Source: DMER64 sp049652385
GTDB lineage: Bacteria > Bacteroidota > Bacteroidia > Bacteroidales > UBA932
Direction of reading: 5' to 3'
NCBI GenBank assembly: GCA_049652385.1
Contig: JBASDX010000005.1
Span: 195,868-259,867, forward strand
Length of the DNA: 64,000 nt
The position numbers and the translations under genes were made by a program. This document shows positions 47,145-55,008 of the stretch, piece after piece (within the stretch, counting starts at the first letter, position 1; the number at the start of each line of letters is the position of its first letter). The notes under the pieces are model-generated. The model did no database searches. It saw only the letters and a program-made list of their open reading frames with translations, and was not told the origin of the DNA.

Positions 47145-48077
47145 TTACAGATCGCTTTGCATAGAAAGGAAACGTTCTGCGTCCATAGCTGCCATACATC
47201 CGCTGCCTGCTGCCGTTACGGCCTGACGGTATCGCGGATCTTGTACGTCACCCGCCGCAAACACGCCCGGTACGTTGGTTTCTGAAGTTTTGCCTTTTGT
47301 TACAATGTATCCGTCACTATTGACTTCTATCCAGGGCTGGAAAGGCTCCGAGTTGGGATGATGTCCGATGGCCAAAAAGAAACCAAGGATATCAATCACT
47401 TTTTCCTCTCCCGATTTGTGCACCAGCCTGACTCCCGTCACGCCCGTTTCGTCACCCAGCACTTCCCGGGTCTGGTGTTCCCACAATACCTCAATATTGG
47501 GCGTAGCCAACACGCGCTCCTGCAATACCTTACAAGCACGGAACACGTTCCGTCGCACTATCATATATACTTTGCGGCACAGGCCAGCCAAATAAATGGC
47601 CTCTTCACAAGCCGTATCTCCTCCGCCTACCACGGCCACATCTTTCCCTCTGTAAAAGAACCCGTCACACGTGGCACAAGCCGATACGCCCATCCCCTTG
47701 AAACGCTCTTCCGATTCCAGGCCCAGATAACGCGCCGTAGCTCCCGTGGCTATAATCACCGTTTGGGCCAGCACCTCTTTGCCGTCATCCAGTTTCAAAC
47801 GAAACGGAGCTTTATCCAGTTGGCTTTCCACAATAATTCCCGTTCTGAATTCCGTTCCAAAACGCCCGGCCTGCTGCCGGAGGTCTTCCATCAATGCATT
47901 CCCGTCTATTCCGTCCGGATAGCCCGGAAAGTTCTCGATTTCCGTAGTCGTAGTCAATTGACCTCCCTTTAAAATTCCCTCATAAAGAACGGGTTGCAAA
48001 TTAGACCTGGCTGCATAAATAGCGGCTGTATATCCGGCCGGTCCGCTTCCCGCTATAAGGCATTTTATTACTTCCAT
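47145..48077 (-). CDS. trxB: Thioredoxin reductase
   Basis: 310 residues from ATG 48077. FAD/NADPH disulfide reductase. GSGPAGYTAAIYAAR (FAD), the redox pair in ACATCDGFF, GGGDTACEEAIYL (NADPH) and VFAAGDVQDPRYRQ (second FAD site) are present. It opens the minus-strand run toward bamD; tRNA-Pro is divergent. Confidence 0.96.
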   Translation of the reverse strand: MEVIKCLIAGSGPAGYTAAIYAARSNLQPVLYEGILKGGQLTTTTEIENFPGYPDGIDGNALMEDLRQQAGRFGTEFRTGIIVESQLDKAPFRLKLDDGKEVLAQTVIIATGATARYLGLESEERFKGMGVSACATCDGFFYRGKDVAVVGGGDTACEEAIYLAGLCRKVYMIVRRNVFRACKVLQERVLATPNIEVLWEHQTREVLGDETGVTGVRLVHKSGEEKVIDILGFFLAIGHHPNSEPFQPWIEVNSDGYIVTKGKTSETNVPGVFAAGDVQDPRYRQAVTAAGSGCMAAMDAERFLSMQSDL

Positions 48078-48119
48078 AGTAGATTTTTTATACAATTGTT
48101 AATAATCATAAAAATTCTG

Positions 48120-48127
48120 TATATTTG
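48120..48127 (+). promoter_or_regulatory. -7 box TATATTTG upstream of tRNA-Pro
   Basis: Exact element 13 bp before the tRNA 5' end. A TTG at 48096-48098 is 21 bp upstream, only a partial -33. Confidence 0.6.
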
Positions 48128-48140
48128 CGGCTCTAAAAAG

Positions 48141-48213
48141 CGGGGCGTGGCGCAGTTGGTAGCGCACTTGCATGGGGTGCAAGGGGTCGAATGTTCGAGT
48201 CATTTCGCCCCGA
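48141..48213 (+). tRNA. tRNA-Pro (GGG)
   Basis: Acceptor CGGGGCG/CGCCCCG with C1-G72 as expected for proline, anticodon stem CTTGC/GCAAG, loop ATGGGGT, T-loop TTCGAGT. CCA not encoded. An eight-T tract follows at 48215-48222. Confidence 0.95.
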
Positions 48214-48214
48214 C

Positions 48215-48222
48215 TTTTTTTT
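48215..48222 (+). terminator. T-tract after tRNA-Pro
   Basis: Eight T two bases after the tRNA 3' end. The stable tRNA acceptor/T-arm stem directly upstream could serve as the terminator stem. Confidence 0.45.
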
Positions 48223-48247
48223 CAAGCCACAAAGATAAGAATAAAAT

Positions 48248-48264
48248 ACCGGATCTGATCCGGT
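48248..48264 (+). repeat. 17-bp perfect palindrome upstream of rtcB
   Basis: ACCGGATC-T-GATCCGGT, arms of 8 with a single central T, 62 bp before the rtcB ATG. It is not followed by a T-run, so it looks more like an operator or a GC-rich repeat than a terminator. Confidence 0.5.
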
Positions 48265-48325
48265 GCGCCACTGTTCGCCACCGTGCGTTTAGTGCGTCAC
48301 GCCAAAATTTCGTATCTTGTATTCC

Positions 48326-49396
48326 ATGAGCGTAAAGATTTTTGCCAAAGACGTAGAAAAAGAAGCCCTTGAGCAAATCAAGGACCTGGCCGAATGCCGT
48401 GCTTACAAAAAGGAGAAAATCCGCATTATGCCCGATGTCCACGCCGGTAAAGGCTGTGTGATAGGCACTACCATGACCATCTCCAACAAGCTCACCCCCA
48501 ATCTGGTAGGTGTAGATATCGGATGCGGGGTCGCTGTGGCCAAAATCAAAAGCCCCGGCCTGGATCTGCACAAACTGGACAACCTTATCAGGAAGCACAT
48601 TCCCAGCGGATTTTCCATCAGAAAAACCCCCTCCCCATTCGATTTTTCCAACCTCCGGTGCGCCCCGTACGTAGACCTCGGCCGGGCCTGCCATTCCATA
48701 GGCACGCTGGGCGGAGGCAACCATTTTATTGAAGTGGGAAAAAGCAACGACGGAGAGTTGTACCTGATGATCCACTCGGGCAGCCGCAACCTGGGAGTGG
48801 GCGTCTGCAGCTACTACCAAAAACTAGCTGTCAAACAACGCAAAGAACAAGGAGACCAGGACGTGCCCCGCGACCTGGCGTGGCTGGAAGGACAAGCCTT
48901 TGAAGACTACCTGAACGACATGGAAATCACCCAGCGCTACGCCGGCCACAATCGCAGCACCATGCTCCAAATCATCATGGAACACCTAAAACTTCCTTTC
49001 GAAAAAATAGTAGAAACCATCCACAACTACATCGACACCCGGCACATGATCCTGCGCAAAGGCGCCGTAAGCGCCCGGGACGGAGAGCTGCTGGTCATCC
49101 CCCTGAACATGCGTGACGGGACCCTCCTTTGCCGAGGCAAGGGCAACCCCGACTGGAATTACTCCGCCCCCCACGGAGCCGGCCGCCTGCTCAGCCGCAA
49201 CAAAGCCTTCCAGATGCTGGACATGGCCGACTACGTACACTCCATGCAACACGTCTACTCCACCTCGGTCACCAAAAAGACCCTGGACGAGGCCCCTCAC
49301 GCCTACAAACCCATGGACGAAATCATAGCCGCCATCCAACCCACCGCCACGCTCCTGACCACCATCAAACCCATCTACAACTTTAAAGCCGGCTGA
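48326..49396 (+). CDS. rtcB: RNA-splicing ligase RtcB
   Basis: 356 residues from ATG 48326; a TTG 9 bp upstream is less likely. It joins RNA 2',3'-cyclic phosphate (or 3'-phosphate) to 5'-OH ends with GTP and Mn. Metal-site motifs are MPDVHAGKG (residues 35-43) and GVDIGCG (62-68, with Asp64 and Cys67), GGGNHFIEV and IHSGSRNLG. The nucleotidyl-transfer histidine is in SAPHGAGRLLSR. This is the compact RtcB without the archaeal extension. No archease or RtcA lies beside it. A near-consensus TATCTTG sits just before the start. Confidence 0.93.
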   Translation: MSVKIFAKDVEKEALEQIKDLAECRAYKKEKIRIMPDVHAGKGCVIGTTMTISNKLTPNLVGVDIGCGVAVAKIKSPGLDLHKLDNLIRKHIPSGFSIRKTPSPFDFSNLRCAPYVDLGRACHSIGTLGGGNHFIEVGKSNDGELYLMIHSGSRNLGVGVCSYYQKLAVKQRKEQGDQDVPRDLAWLEGQAFEDYLNDMEITQRYAGHNRSTMLQIIMEHLKLPFEKIVETIHNYIDTRHMILRKGAVSARDGELLVIPLNMRDGTLLCRGKGNPDWNYSAPHGAGRLLSRNKAFQMLDMADYVHSMQHVYSTSVTKKTLDEAPHAYKPMDEIIAAIQPTATLLTTIKPIYNFKAG

Positions 49397-49440
49397 CCTC
49401 CCACACCCCCTCCCCACACCTCACCTCACACCTCACCTCT
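49397..49440. repeat. C-rich low-complexity tract after rtcB
   Basis: Pyrimidine/A tract built from degenerate CACCTCAC units, directly after the rtcB stop. No coding content seen. Confidence 0.7.
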
Positions 49441-49465
49441 CGACAGAGGCTCAAACGACGCACCA

Positions 49466-49485
49466 GATCCAATCTAGCGCGCCAA
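49466..49485. repeat. Imperfect direct repeat, copy 1
   Basis: GATCCAATCTAGCGCGCCAA; 18 of 20 bases match the copy 92 bp downstream. Confidence 0.75.
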
Positions 49486-49557
49486 ATCGTTTTTGCCAAA
49501 ACACAAAATCCTAACTGTCAATGTTTTGAAAATTCAGTGACCAGAAGTGACGCGCTT

Positions 49558-49577
49558 GATCCAATCTGGCACGCCAA
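49558..49577. repeat. Imperfect direct repeat, copy 2
   Basis: GATCCAATCTGGCACGCCAA; it ends directly beside the fucosidase stop codon. Confidence 0.75.
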
Positions 49578-51869
49578 CTAGCGCACCACCAATTGCAGGT
49601 TGCCGGCCCGCAAGGGAGCGACTGCGGAGGGTGGGTTGGCCGGGCGCAGGGTGATGGTATGCCATCCGGGCTCCAACCCGCCAAAGGGCAGCTGCCGGCG
49701 GTACTCTGTCCATTGCCATTCAGGCTTTATGCTGTAATGCAAGGCATCTTCAAAAGCATTGTAGTATTTGATAAGCAGCTGGTTGGCACCTTTTTGCAAA
49801 GGCAGCAAAAGCAATTCACGCTGATAACCAAGCCGTTCCGGCATACAATGGGCCGTCAGATATTCCCCGTTCAACAGTACATATACTCCGTTCCCGCTTC
49901 CTAGTTCTACGGCTGCAGTTTGCGCCTCATCGGCCCAAATTTCCTGTAAAAACAATACGCCGCGGCGTTGCGGCAGATCCATAGTCTGCCACACCCCATA
50001 CTCAAAACCTTCTACCTGTTCCCATCCCCCGACCGCCTGCATATCAATAAGTCCAAGGCCTTCTTCTTCCACAAAACCAAAGACACCCCTGCCCGGCTTG
50101 CGGTACAGGCTACCCCAGCGAACCACGGAGCTGTCTGTATGTACCACTACGGAATCCGACGACATCCCGGACCTGCTTTCCGCTTCCAATGTAATCTCAT
50201 ATGCGATACCGTCTACCTCCAACCGCAACGGCCTTCCGGCCTCAGCTTTTGTATATAACAGATACGCCGGATCATCTGCCCGGGATGCACTCTCAGGCAC
50301 ATTCACCGTCCATTCGTAGGCAATCAGGCTTTTGTAGCCGGCGTAATAATTCAGGGCCGAGTGGCCAAAGTGCGGAGCAGCGTTTCCGGCATTCAGCAAC
50401 AATCCGGGCTGCCTGCCTCCGTCGGCCTCTTGCTGCGGAACGAAAGAGATGGGTTTTTCCGGAAGCAGCGTATAGCCGTCCTCAAAGACGATTTCCAGCA
50501 CCTCACAGCAAGATGTGAAACGGGCGGGCATTTGCAGGAGCAATCCCGTATGGGCTTCAGATTCTCCGGAAACAGACCCCCCGGCAGCAGACTTCGCGGC
50601 AGCAAATTCCCCGGCAGCAAATTCCCCGGCAGCGAATTCCTCGGCAGCGAATTCCCCGGCAGCGAATTCTCCGGCGGCAAATTCCCCGGCCGCATACCTC
50701 CACTCCGGTTGCGCCGCACCGCTTAACATCCGGACCGATTGCACGGAACCCCGGATACGGGGCAGGTAAATGGTTTGTCCGGCATGCTCCTCCATGACAA
50801 ACAGGTACAGGCTGTCGCCTTTGGCGGTCACCTCGCCCCAGGGGAAAATCTGGCCAAAGGGATTGGAGCGGGTGCCGTAGATGGCACGGCTGTGGGTGCT
50901 GATCCATCGGCCTGCTTCCACCAGCAGTTCCTCCTCAAAGGGCACCAGGCTGCCGTCGGGGCGCGGACCTACGTTGAGCAGGAAATTCCCGCCTCGGCCA
51001 ATGACATGCACCAGGTTTCTGATTTTCTCGTCCACTTTAGGCTGCAACGCTCCACGCTCCTGCCAGCGGCGGTAGCCCCACGTTTCCCGGAAAACCGAGG
51101 CGGGTGTCTGCCAGGGCACGGCCAGGTGGTAGTCGGGGATTTGGTTGTCGGCCATCACACTAAAATCGCCAAAGTCGTTGCCCAGCCGTCCGCTCACCAT
51201 ACACCCGGGCTGCAACAGCGTGACCAATTGGTACAGCTCCCGGCTCTGCTCCACCGTCAGGGAGCCCATATCAAACCAAATCTCAGAGATGGGTCCGTAG
51301 CCGGACAGAATCTCCTCTACCTGACGCAGGTTCAGGCGGTGGTGCTCCGGCGTGATGGGATCGGCGTTGTGACCGGACATGGGATTGGCCTGCGGAAAAT
51401 GCCAGTCGATGAGCGAAAAATACACGCCAAAGGCCATACCTCCCTCCCGGCAAGCCGCGGCCAGCTCTCCCATCGCATCACGGCCGTACGGTGTCGCCTC
51501 CACAATATTGAAAGGCGTATAGGCCGAGTGGTACATGCAGAAGCCGTCGTGGTGCTTGACCGTAAAGACAATAGAGCGCATACCGGCTTTCCTGGCCACC
51601 TCCACCACGTGGTGCGGATCCCATTGCATGGGGTTGAATTGACTGGCTGCTGCTTCATACTCCCCAGCCGGAATAGGTGCAAAGGCCTGAATCTGCTCAC
51701 TATAACCACTTGTAACAGGCTGCCCTTGGTACTCGCCCCCAAAATGCGAATACAGACCAAAATGAATGAACATGGAATACTTGTTATCCAGCCAGGCAGG
51801 GGTTGGCTTTTTATGCACAGATGCCGTACAGCCTGCCAGCAGCACGAGAAAGAAAAGACGGAATTTCAT
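49578..51869 (-). CDS. Alpha-L-fucosidase, GH29, lipoprotein
   Basis: 763 residues. Lipobox LLAGC (Cys14) predicts a lipid-anchored periplasmic or surface enzyme. The GH29 barrel runs about residues 22-345: KYSMFIHFGLYSHF, FTVKHHDGFCMYHS, EIWFDMGS (expected nucleophile Asp) and GNFLLNVGPRPDGS. Beta-rich and carbohydrate-binding-like parts follow to the end. Residues about 395-424 are an in-frame AAGEF pentapeptide array that interrupts the first post-catalytic domain. It should release L-fucose from host or plant glycans. The -7 box ends only 4 bp before the ATG. Confidence 0.86.
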   Translation of the reverse strand: MKFRLFFLVLLAGCTASVHKKPTPAWLDNKYSMFIHFGLYSHFGGEYQGQPVTSGYSEQIQAFAPIPAGEYEAAASQFNPMQWDPHHVVEVARKAGMRSIVFTVKHHDGFCMYHSAYTPFNIVEATPYGRDAMGELAAACREGGMAFGVYFSLIDWHFPQANPMSGHNADPITPEHHRLNLRQVEEILSGYGPISEIWFDMGSLTVEQSRELYQLVTLLQPGCMVSGRLGNDFGDFSVMADNQIPDYHLAVPWQTPASVFRETWGYRRWQERGALQPKVDEKIRNLVHVIGRGGNFLLNVGPRPDGSLVPFEEELLVEAGRWISTHSRAIYGTRSNPFGQIFPWGEVTAKGDSLYLFVMEEHAGQTIYLPRIRGSVQSVRMLSGAAQPEWRYAAGEFAAGEFAAGEFAAEEFAAGEFAAGEFAAAKSAAGGSVSGESEAHTGLLLQMPARFTSCCEVLEIVFEDGYTLLPEKPISFVPQQEADGGRQPGLLLNAGNAAPHFGHSALNYYAGYKSLIAYEWTVNVPESASRADDPAYLLYTKAEAGRPLRLEVDGIAYEITLEAESRSGMSSDSVVVHTDSSVVRWGSLYRKPGRGVFGFVEEEGLGLIDMQAVGGWEQVEGFEYGVWQTMDLPQRRGVLFLQEIWADEAQTAAVELGSGNGVYVLLNGEYLTAHCMPERLGYQRELLLLPLQKGANQLLIKYYNAFEDALHYSIKPEWQWTEYRRQLPFGGLEPGWHTITLRPANPPSAVAPLRAGNLQLVVR
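50583..50697. repeat. 15-bp tandem repeat array inside the fucosidase gene
   Basis: Six near-identical 15-bp units (consensus GGC(A/G)GC(A/G)AATTCCCC on the plus strand) fill 50598-50687, with degenerate units on both sides from 50583 to 50697. Each unit encodes AAGEF or AAEEF on the minus strand. Because the unit is a multiple of three, gain or loss would keep the frame. Confidence 0.92.
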
Positions 51870-51873
51870 ACGA

Positions 51874-51881
51874 CAAAGATA
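51874..51881 (-). promoter_or_regulatory. -7 box TATCTTTG of the fucosidase gene
   Basis: Exact element on the minus strand ending 4 bp before the ATG, which would make the mRNA essentially leaderless. Confidence 0.5.
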
Positions 51882-51900
51882 ACTATATCATAAATTTTGT

Positions 51901-51908
51901 TATTTTTG
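51901..51908 (+). promoter_or_regulatory. -7 box TATTTTTG before the Bor-like gene
   Basis: Exact TAnnTTTG element, 95 bp before the Bor-like ATG, in the gap divergent from the fucosidase. Confidence 0.4.
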
Positions 51909-52003
51909 GGTTAAATATGTGTAATGTGGTGCCGAATCCACTTAAAAAAACGGGGCGGTTTCCGAAAAGCCCAAAGAGTAGGACCCATTTAACTAAACCT
52001 AAT

Positions 52004-52297
52004 ATGAAAAAAATCGTTGTAAAAGGAGCGCTATTGTTAACAGTTGCCCTTCTGATGACCTCCTGCTACTCTATTACGTTTACAGTAGGCCAAGGTGCAA
52101 AAACAGGTGTTGAGGTAGTTGACAGAAACCATTACCTGATAGGCGGTTTGGCACCTATCAAATTGGCTGACCCCAAAGCAATGGCCGGAGGGGCAAAAGA
52201 TTACACCGTTACTATAGAGCATACCATCTTAGACGGTTTACTGGCTGCTTTGACCGGTGGTATATATACTCCCACAACAGTAAAGATCAGGAAGTAA
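52004..52297 (+). CDS. Bor-like lipoprotein
   Basis: 97 residues from ATG 52004. Signal with lipobox LLMTSC (Cys21). The rest follows the lambda Bor family pattern: SITFTVG at the mature start, a YLIGGLAP segment, and LDGLLAALTGGIYTPTTVKI at the end, matching Bor FVNGLLGFITLGIYTP. Lambda Bor is an outer-membrane lipoprotein linked to serum resistance; here the role is unknown. The next small membrane gene follows after 10 bp. Confidence 0.75.
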   Translation: MKKIVVKGALLLTVALLMTSCYSITFTVGQGAKTGVEVVDRNHYLIGGLAPIKLADPKAMAGGAKDYTVTIEHTILDGLLAALTGGIYTPTTVKIRK

Positions 52298-52307
52298 CCA
52301 CTCCTTG

Positions 52308-52559
52308 ATGAGAAAAGTTATCCTGGTAATTGCACTGGTAATAACATTGTTATTAGGCATTGCCGGAATCCTGGCAATCCTGCTTGGTTTCTTTCAAGGT
52401 TTCAGATATGTCCTGGACTACAAAATCTTGAGCCAATACGGAAAAGGGTACGTTTGGGGTTCGGTATTGTTATTTGTCATAGGCCTGGCCGTAGCCTATC
52501 TTGGATTCCGGGCCTTTAAAAAGTTACGTGCAATTATCTCACTTCATAAAGACTCATAG
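52308..52559 (+). CDS. Small two-helix membrane protein
   Basis: 83 residues from ATG 52308 (a TTG lies 3 bp earlier). Two hydrophobic helices, about residues 5-28 and 50-66, with basic ends. No family recognised. It is probably co-transcribed with the Bor-like lipoprotein and overlaps the convergent fic stop by 6 bp. Confidence 0.55.
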   Translation: MRKVILVIALVITLLLGIAGILAILLGFFQGFRYVLDYKILSQYGKGYVWGSVLLFVIGLAVAYLGFRAFKKLRAIISLHKDS

Positions 52560-53354
52560 CCATATTGTGTTTTCATGGCTTAGTGTTTTTGTTTGTTCGG
52601 CGCGCCCGTCTGTTTTGCGGCGCGCCGTTTCTATTACCCCTTCTAAAAAGAACTTCACCCATCCGGCCATATCGTTATGCGTCCGCACCCTTGTCAGATG
52701 ATCAAGGTACAAGTCTTTGTTCTCTTCAAAATAATCCGATAGATCAAAAAACGGACGGGGAAGCATGTCCATACTCATCAGATAAAGCGGAACAATCCAT
52801 CGGCCTGCCTCTTCATTGCCTTCCCAAAAAGGATGTATGACGTGGAACTGGTAATAGACAATGGCCAGTCTTACCAGATCGGGCAGCTGAACGTAATGGT
52901 TATTGGCAAATTTTTCCCAATCGGACATCAACTCCGGAATCTCGGTGGGATACGGCGGCACAAATACCTCTGCCGATGCTTCGACCTCTGGGCGTCCGCC
53001 GGCATCTGCATCCGGCGACAGGCTGCATGTCCAGCTTTGGCTGCTTCTGTAAGTACCCGGCACCTTGAAGCGGCCTCGGCCCTCCTGCCCCAACAACACA
53101 TGGACTTCCTTGATAAGCCGAGCCGAGAAAGGCAGTCGCTCCAGCAGCCTCGCCACCTCTGCTTCAATCCCTCCGGCTGCGTCCAGATCCTGAAACCGGA
53201 AGTCAGTCTCCAGCCTGCCCAGCTGGCGGCTAGTCTGACACATAAGCACAATCAGCTCCATATCATCCATCTCCCAGGCCCGGTAGATGAAAGCCGGGCT
53301 GAAGCTTTTGTAGCAGCCGTGGTCGATGTAACGGCCCGATTGAAAACTATTCAT
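52554..53354 (-). CDS. Fic-family protein with degenerate active-site motif
   Basis: 266 residues from ATG 53354, which lies 1 base after the abiEii stop. The Fic fold is clear: GRFKVPGTYRSSQSW, a PPYPTEIPELM flap region, and YYQFHVIHPFWEGNEEAGRW. The catalytic motif is HPFWEGNEEAGR (residues 174-185), so histidine and the final arginine are kept, but the canonical GNGR is GNEE. Fic enzymes transfer AMP or another nucleotide to protein hydroxyls; loss of the GNGR arginine could lower or change activity. Third gene of the abiE operon. Two GGCGCGCC palindromes lie near its 3' end. Confidence 0.85.
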   Translation of the reverse strand: MNSFQSGRYIDHGCYKSFSPAFIYRAWEMDDMELIVLMCQTSRQLGRLETDFRFQDLDAAGGIEAEVARLLERLPFSARLIKEVHVLLGQEGRGRFKVPGTYRSSQSWTCSLSPDADAGGRPEVEASAEVFVPPYPTEIPELMSDWEKFANNHYVQLPDLVRLAIVYYQFHVIHPFWEGNEEAGRWIVPLYLMSMDMLPRPFFDLSDYFEENKDLYLDHLTRVRTHNDMAGWVKFFLEGVIETARRKTDGRAEQTKTLSHENTIWL

Positions 53355-53355
53355 A

Positions 53356-54144
53356 TTATAGTCTATCAATTAATTCTTTTTTCACAAAGCGATATGCTTC
53401 TTCTGCATTATAAGTTTCCTCGGGGCGAATCAAACTATCCATATCTTCCAAAAAATCAGAATTACTCATTTTCTTTTCCAAGTTCAGTATGAATTGTTTG
53501 TGTGTAGGTAGTTTAATAACAGAAAAATTCATGTATCGTTTGTAACAACGAATTATCTTTTCAATATCTACGTTTGAAACACTTAGGGCTTTATATAAAT
53601 CAAAAAGATCTCTTCCTTTTGCACGTTGGTATAAAGCTCGGAGTTTTGTTCCCAATAATTCTTCTAAAGCGTAGGTGGTTAATTCACACCTGCCGGAAAA
53701 CCAACTGTTTTCCATAGAGTAAGGAATTTTCACAAATCCGAGTTCACTAAAATGTTCAATGCAGTTAATCTCAATTTTCAGACGCAAAGGTACAATCGGA
53801 GGTACCTCGGAATTCATGCGAAACAACATAATATTGTTAAATCGCTTTTGTTTGACAGACTTACCAGGTAAAAAATCCAGTACTTCTCCTATACGATAAA
53901 GAATAGGCTTAATAGGTCCTGCATTAATTTGAACTAAATCGATATCTTCTGAATACCTACTTTGGGGATCAAAGTATAATTTATGCAATGCCGTTCCTCC
54001 ACGAAAAGCCAACTGGTTTGCTAAAAACTCATCGCTGAATATTGCAATTAAAGTACGAGAGATTATCAAGTCTTGTTCAACCTGCTCTCCCTTATTCCAA
54101 GGCACTTGCGTTCTCCACTGGGAAATTGCTGCTCTATTTATCAT
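53356..54144 (-). CDS. abiEii: AbiEii-type nucleotidyltransferase toxin
   Basis: 262 residues. Nucleotidyltransferase core FRGGTALHKLY (residues 48-57) and SEDIDL (65-70) with the paired aspartates, then the C-terminal helical part typical of AbiEii/MenT. In characterised members this is the toxin of a type IV abortive-infection system that modifies tRNA. Visibly AT-rich against its neighbours, suggesting transfer. ATG overlaps the abiEi stop (ATGA). Confidence 0.88.
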   Translation of the reverse strand: MINRAAISQWRTQVPWNKGEQVEQDLIISRTLIAIFSDEFLANQLAFRGGTALHKLYFDPQSRYSEDIDLVQINAGPIKPILYRIGEVLDFLPGKSVKQKRFNNIMLFRMNSEVPPIVPLRLKIEINCIEHFSELGFVKIPYSMENSWFSGRCELTTYALEELLGTKLRALYQRAKGRDLFDLYKALSVSNVDIEKIIRCYKRYMNFSVIKLPTHKQFILNLEKKMSNSDFLEDMDSLIRPEETYNAEEAYRFVKKELIDRL

Positions 54145-54953
54145 AAATCATCAATTTCTATTGCTCTATTGACGTATACTTTCCAGCGGGAATCTTTTTT
54201 AAAATTTCTATACTCCGAGCTTGTGCTCAAAGGAACATAGTTCAACCGTTTTCCATAGTTACGTAACTTCTGATATAAATTGTCAGCCTGTATGTTTTCT
54301 TTTAAAATACGCTCTAAAATAAACCCCAAACGTTGTACTGCTGTTACGGATGTGAAATCAAAAAACTCATCAGATACTTTTGTGAAATCTGTTACTTCTG
54401 TTAATTCGGCTAAAACGGTTGCTGCTCTTGACAAACCACCTATATGTCTCTGGTATTGTACTATATCTATTGCTGTTAACTCCGGATTCGAAAAATGAAT
54501 TATTCCGGTCTCAGAATTTGTTTGTTGTAAAAATTTTTCCGGTACCTCTTTCCTATAAACCCAGCTAAGCATACTATTTCTTGTTTTGGACATATGTTTA
54601 GAAGGATACATTGTCATTACAAAGAAACGTTGCGAACGTTGATGGGCCGCTCCATGCAATTCAGCAGCATTTAGTAAAGCTACATAATAAGGCTTTCCAA
54701 TATATTGCATTAATTGGTCAATGTAATAAGAAGGAACAACAATACCCTTTGCAGCATACTGTGGAGGAATAATAACATAGAAACCCTTATAAACAGACAA
54801 AATTCTTTTTTTTACAGTCAATCGGTAAAGTGAATTGGAAAGGTTTTGCTCCGTTACATCGGGAAATGCTTCACGTACATTTTCAAAAGAAAAAGTACAG
54901 AAACCGTGAATCTCTAAATCTCTAATCCATTTGCTAACAGTAAGAGCACTCAT
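54141..54953 (-). CDS. abiEi: AbiEi-type antitoxin
   Basis: 270 residues. An N-terminal winged helix (about residues 5-55) and the YVALLNAAELHGAAHQRSQRFFV segment mark the AbiEi family. AbiEi is the antitoxin and autoregulator in known AbiE pairs. It heads the three-gene abiEi-abiEii-fic operon and has a perfect -7 box 18 bp upstream. AT-rich like abiEii. Confidence 0.86.
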   Translation of the reverse strand: MSALTVSKWIRDLEIHGFCTFSFENVREAFPDVTEQNLSNSLYRLTVKKRILSVYKGFYVIIPPQYAAKGIVVPSYYIDQLMQYIGKPYYVALLNAAELHGAAHQRSQRFFVMTMYPSKHMSKTRNSMLSWVYRKEVPEKFLQQTNSETGIIHFSNPELTAIDIVQYQRHIGGLSRAATVLAELTEVTDFTKVSDEFFDFTSVTAVQRLGFILERILKENIQADNLYQKLRNYGKRLNYVPLSTSSEYRNFKKDSRWKVYVNRAIEIDDL

Positions 54954-54971
54954 GAATTGCTAAACTTTGTG

Positions 54972-54979
54972 CAAATATA
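54972..54979 (-). promoter_or_regulatory. -7 box TATATTTG of the abiE-fic operon
   Basis: Exact TAnnTTTG element on the minus strand, 18 bp before the abiEi ATG. Confidence 0.55.
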
Positions 54980-55008
54980 ATCATTTTATGATTAGATTAG
55001 CATGTTTT

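Noticed and set aside
48290..48312. Possible further copy of the 29-bp repeat upstream of rtcB
   Set aside because: Only AAAATTTCG and a loose GTGCG are shared; too short to call.
50583..50697. Possible CRISPR-like array
   Set aside because: Units are 15 bp, contiguous without spacers and in frame with the fucosidase; no cas genes are present.
50739..51893. 384-codon plus-strand frame over the fucosidase
   Set aside because: Opposite to a well-supported GH29 catalytic domain; its long openness follows from composition.
52599..52626. Two GGCGCGCC palindromes 20 bp apart near the fic 3' end
   Set aside because: They encode fic C-terminal residues and are short; no sign of a recombination site or operator.
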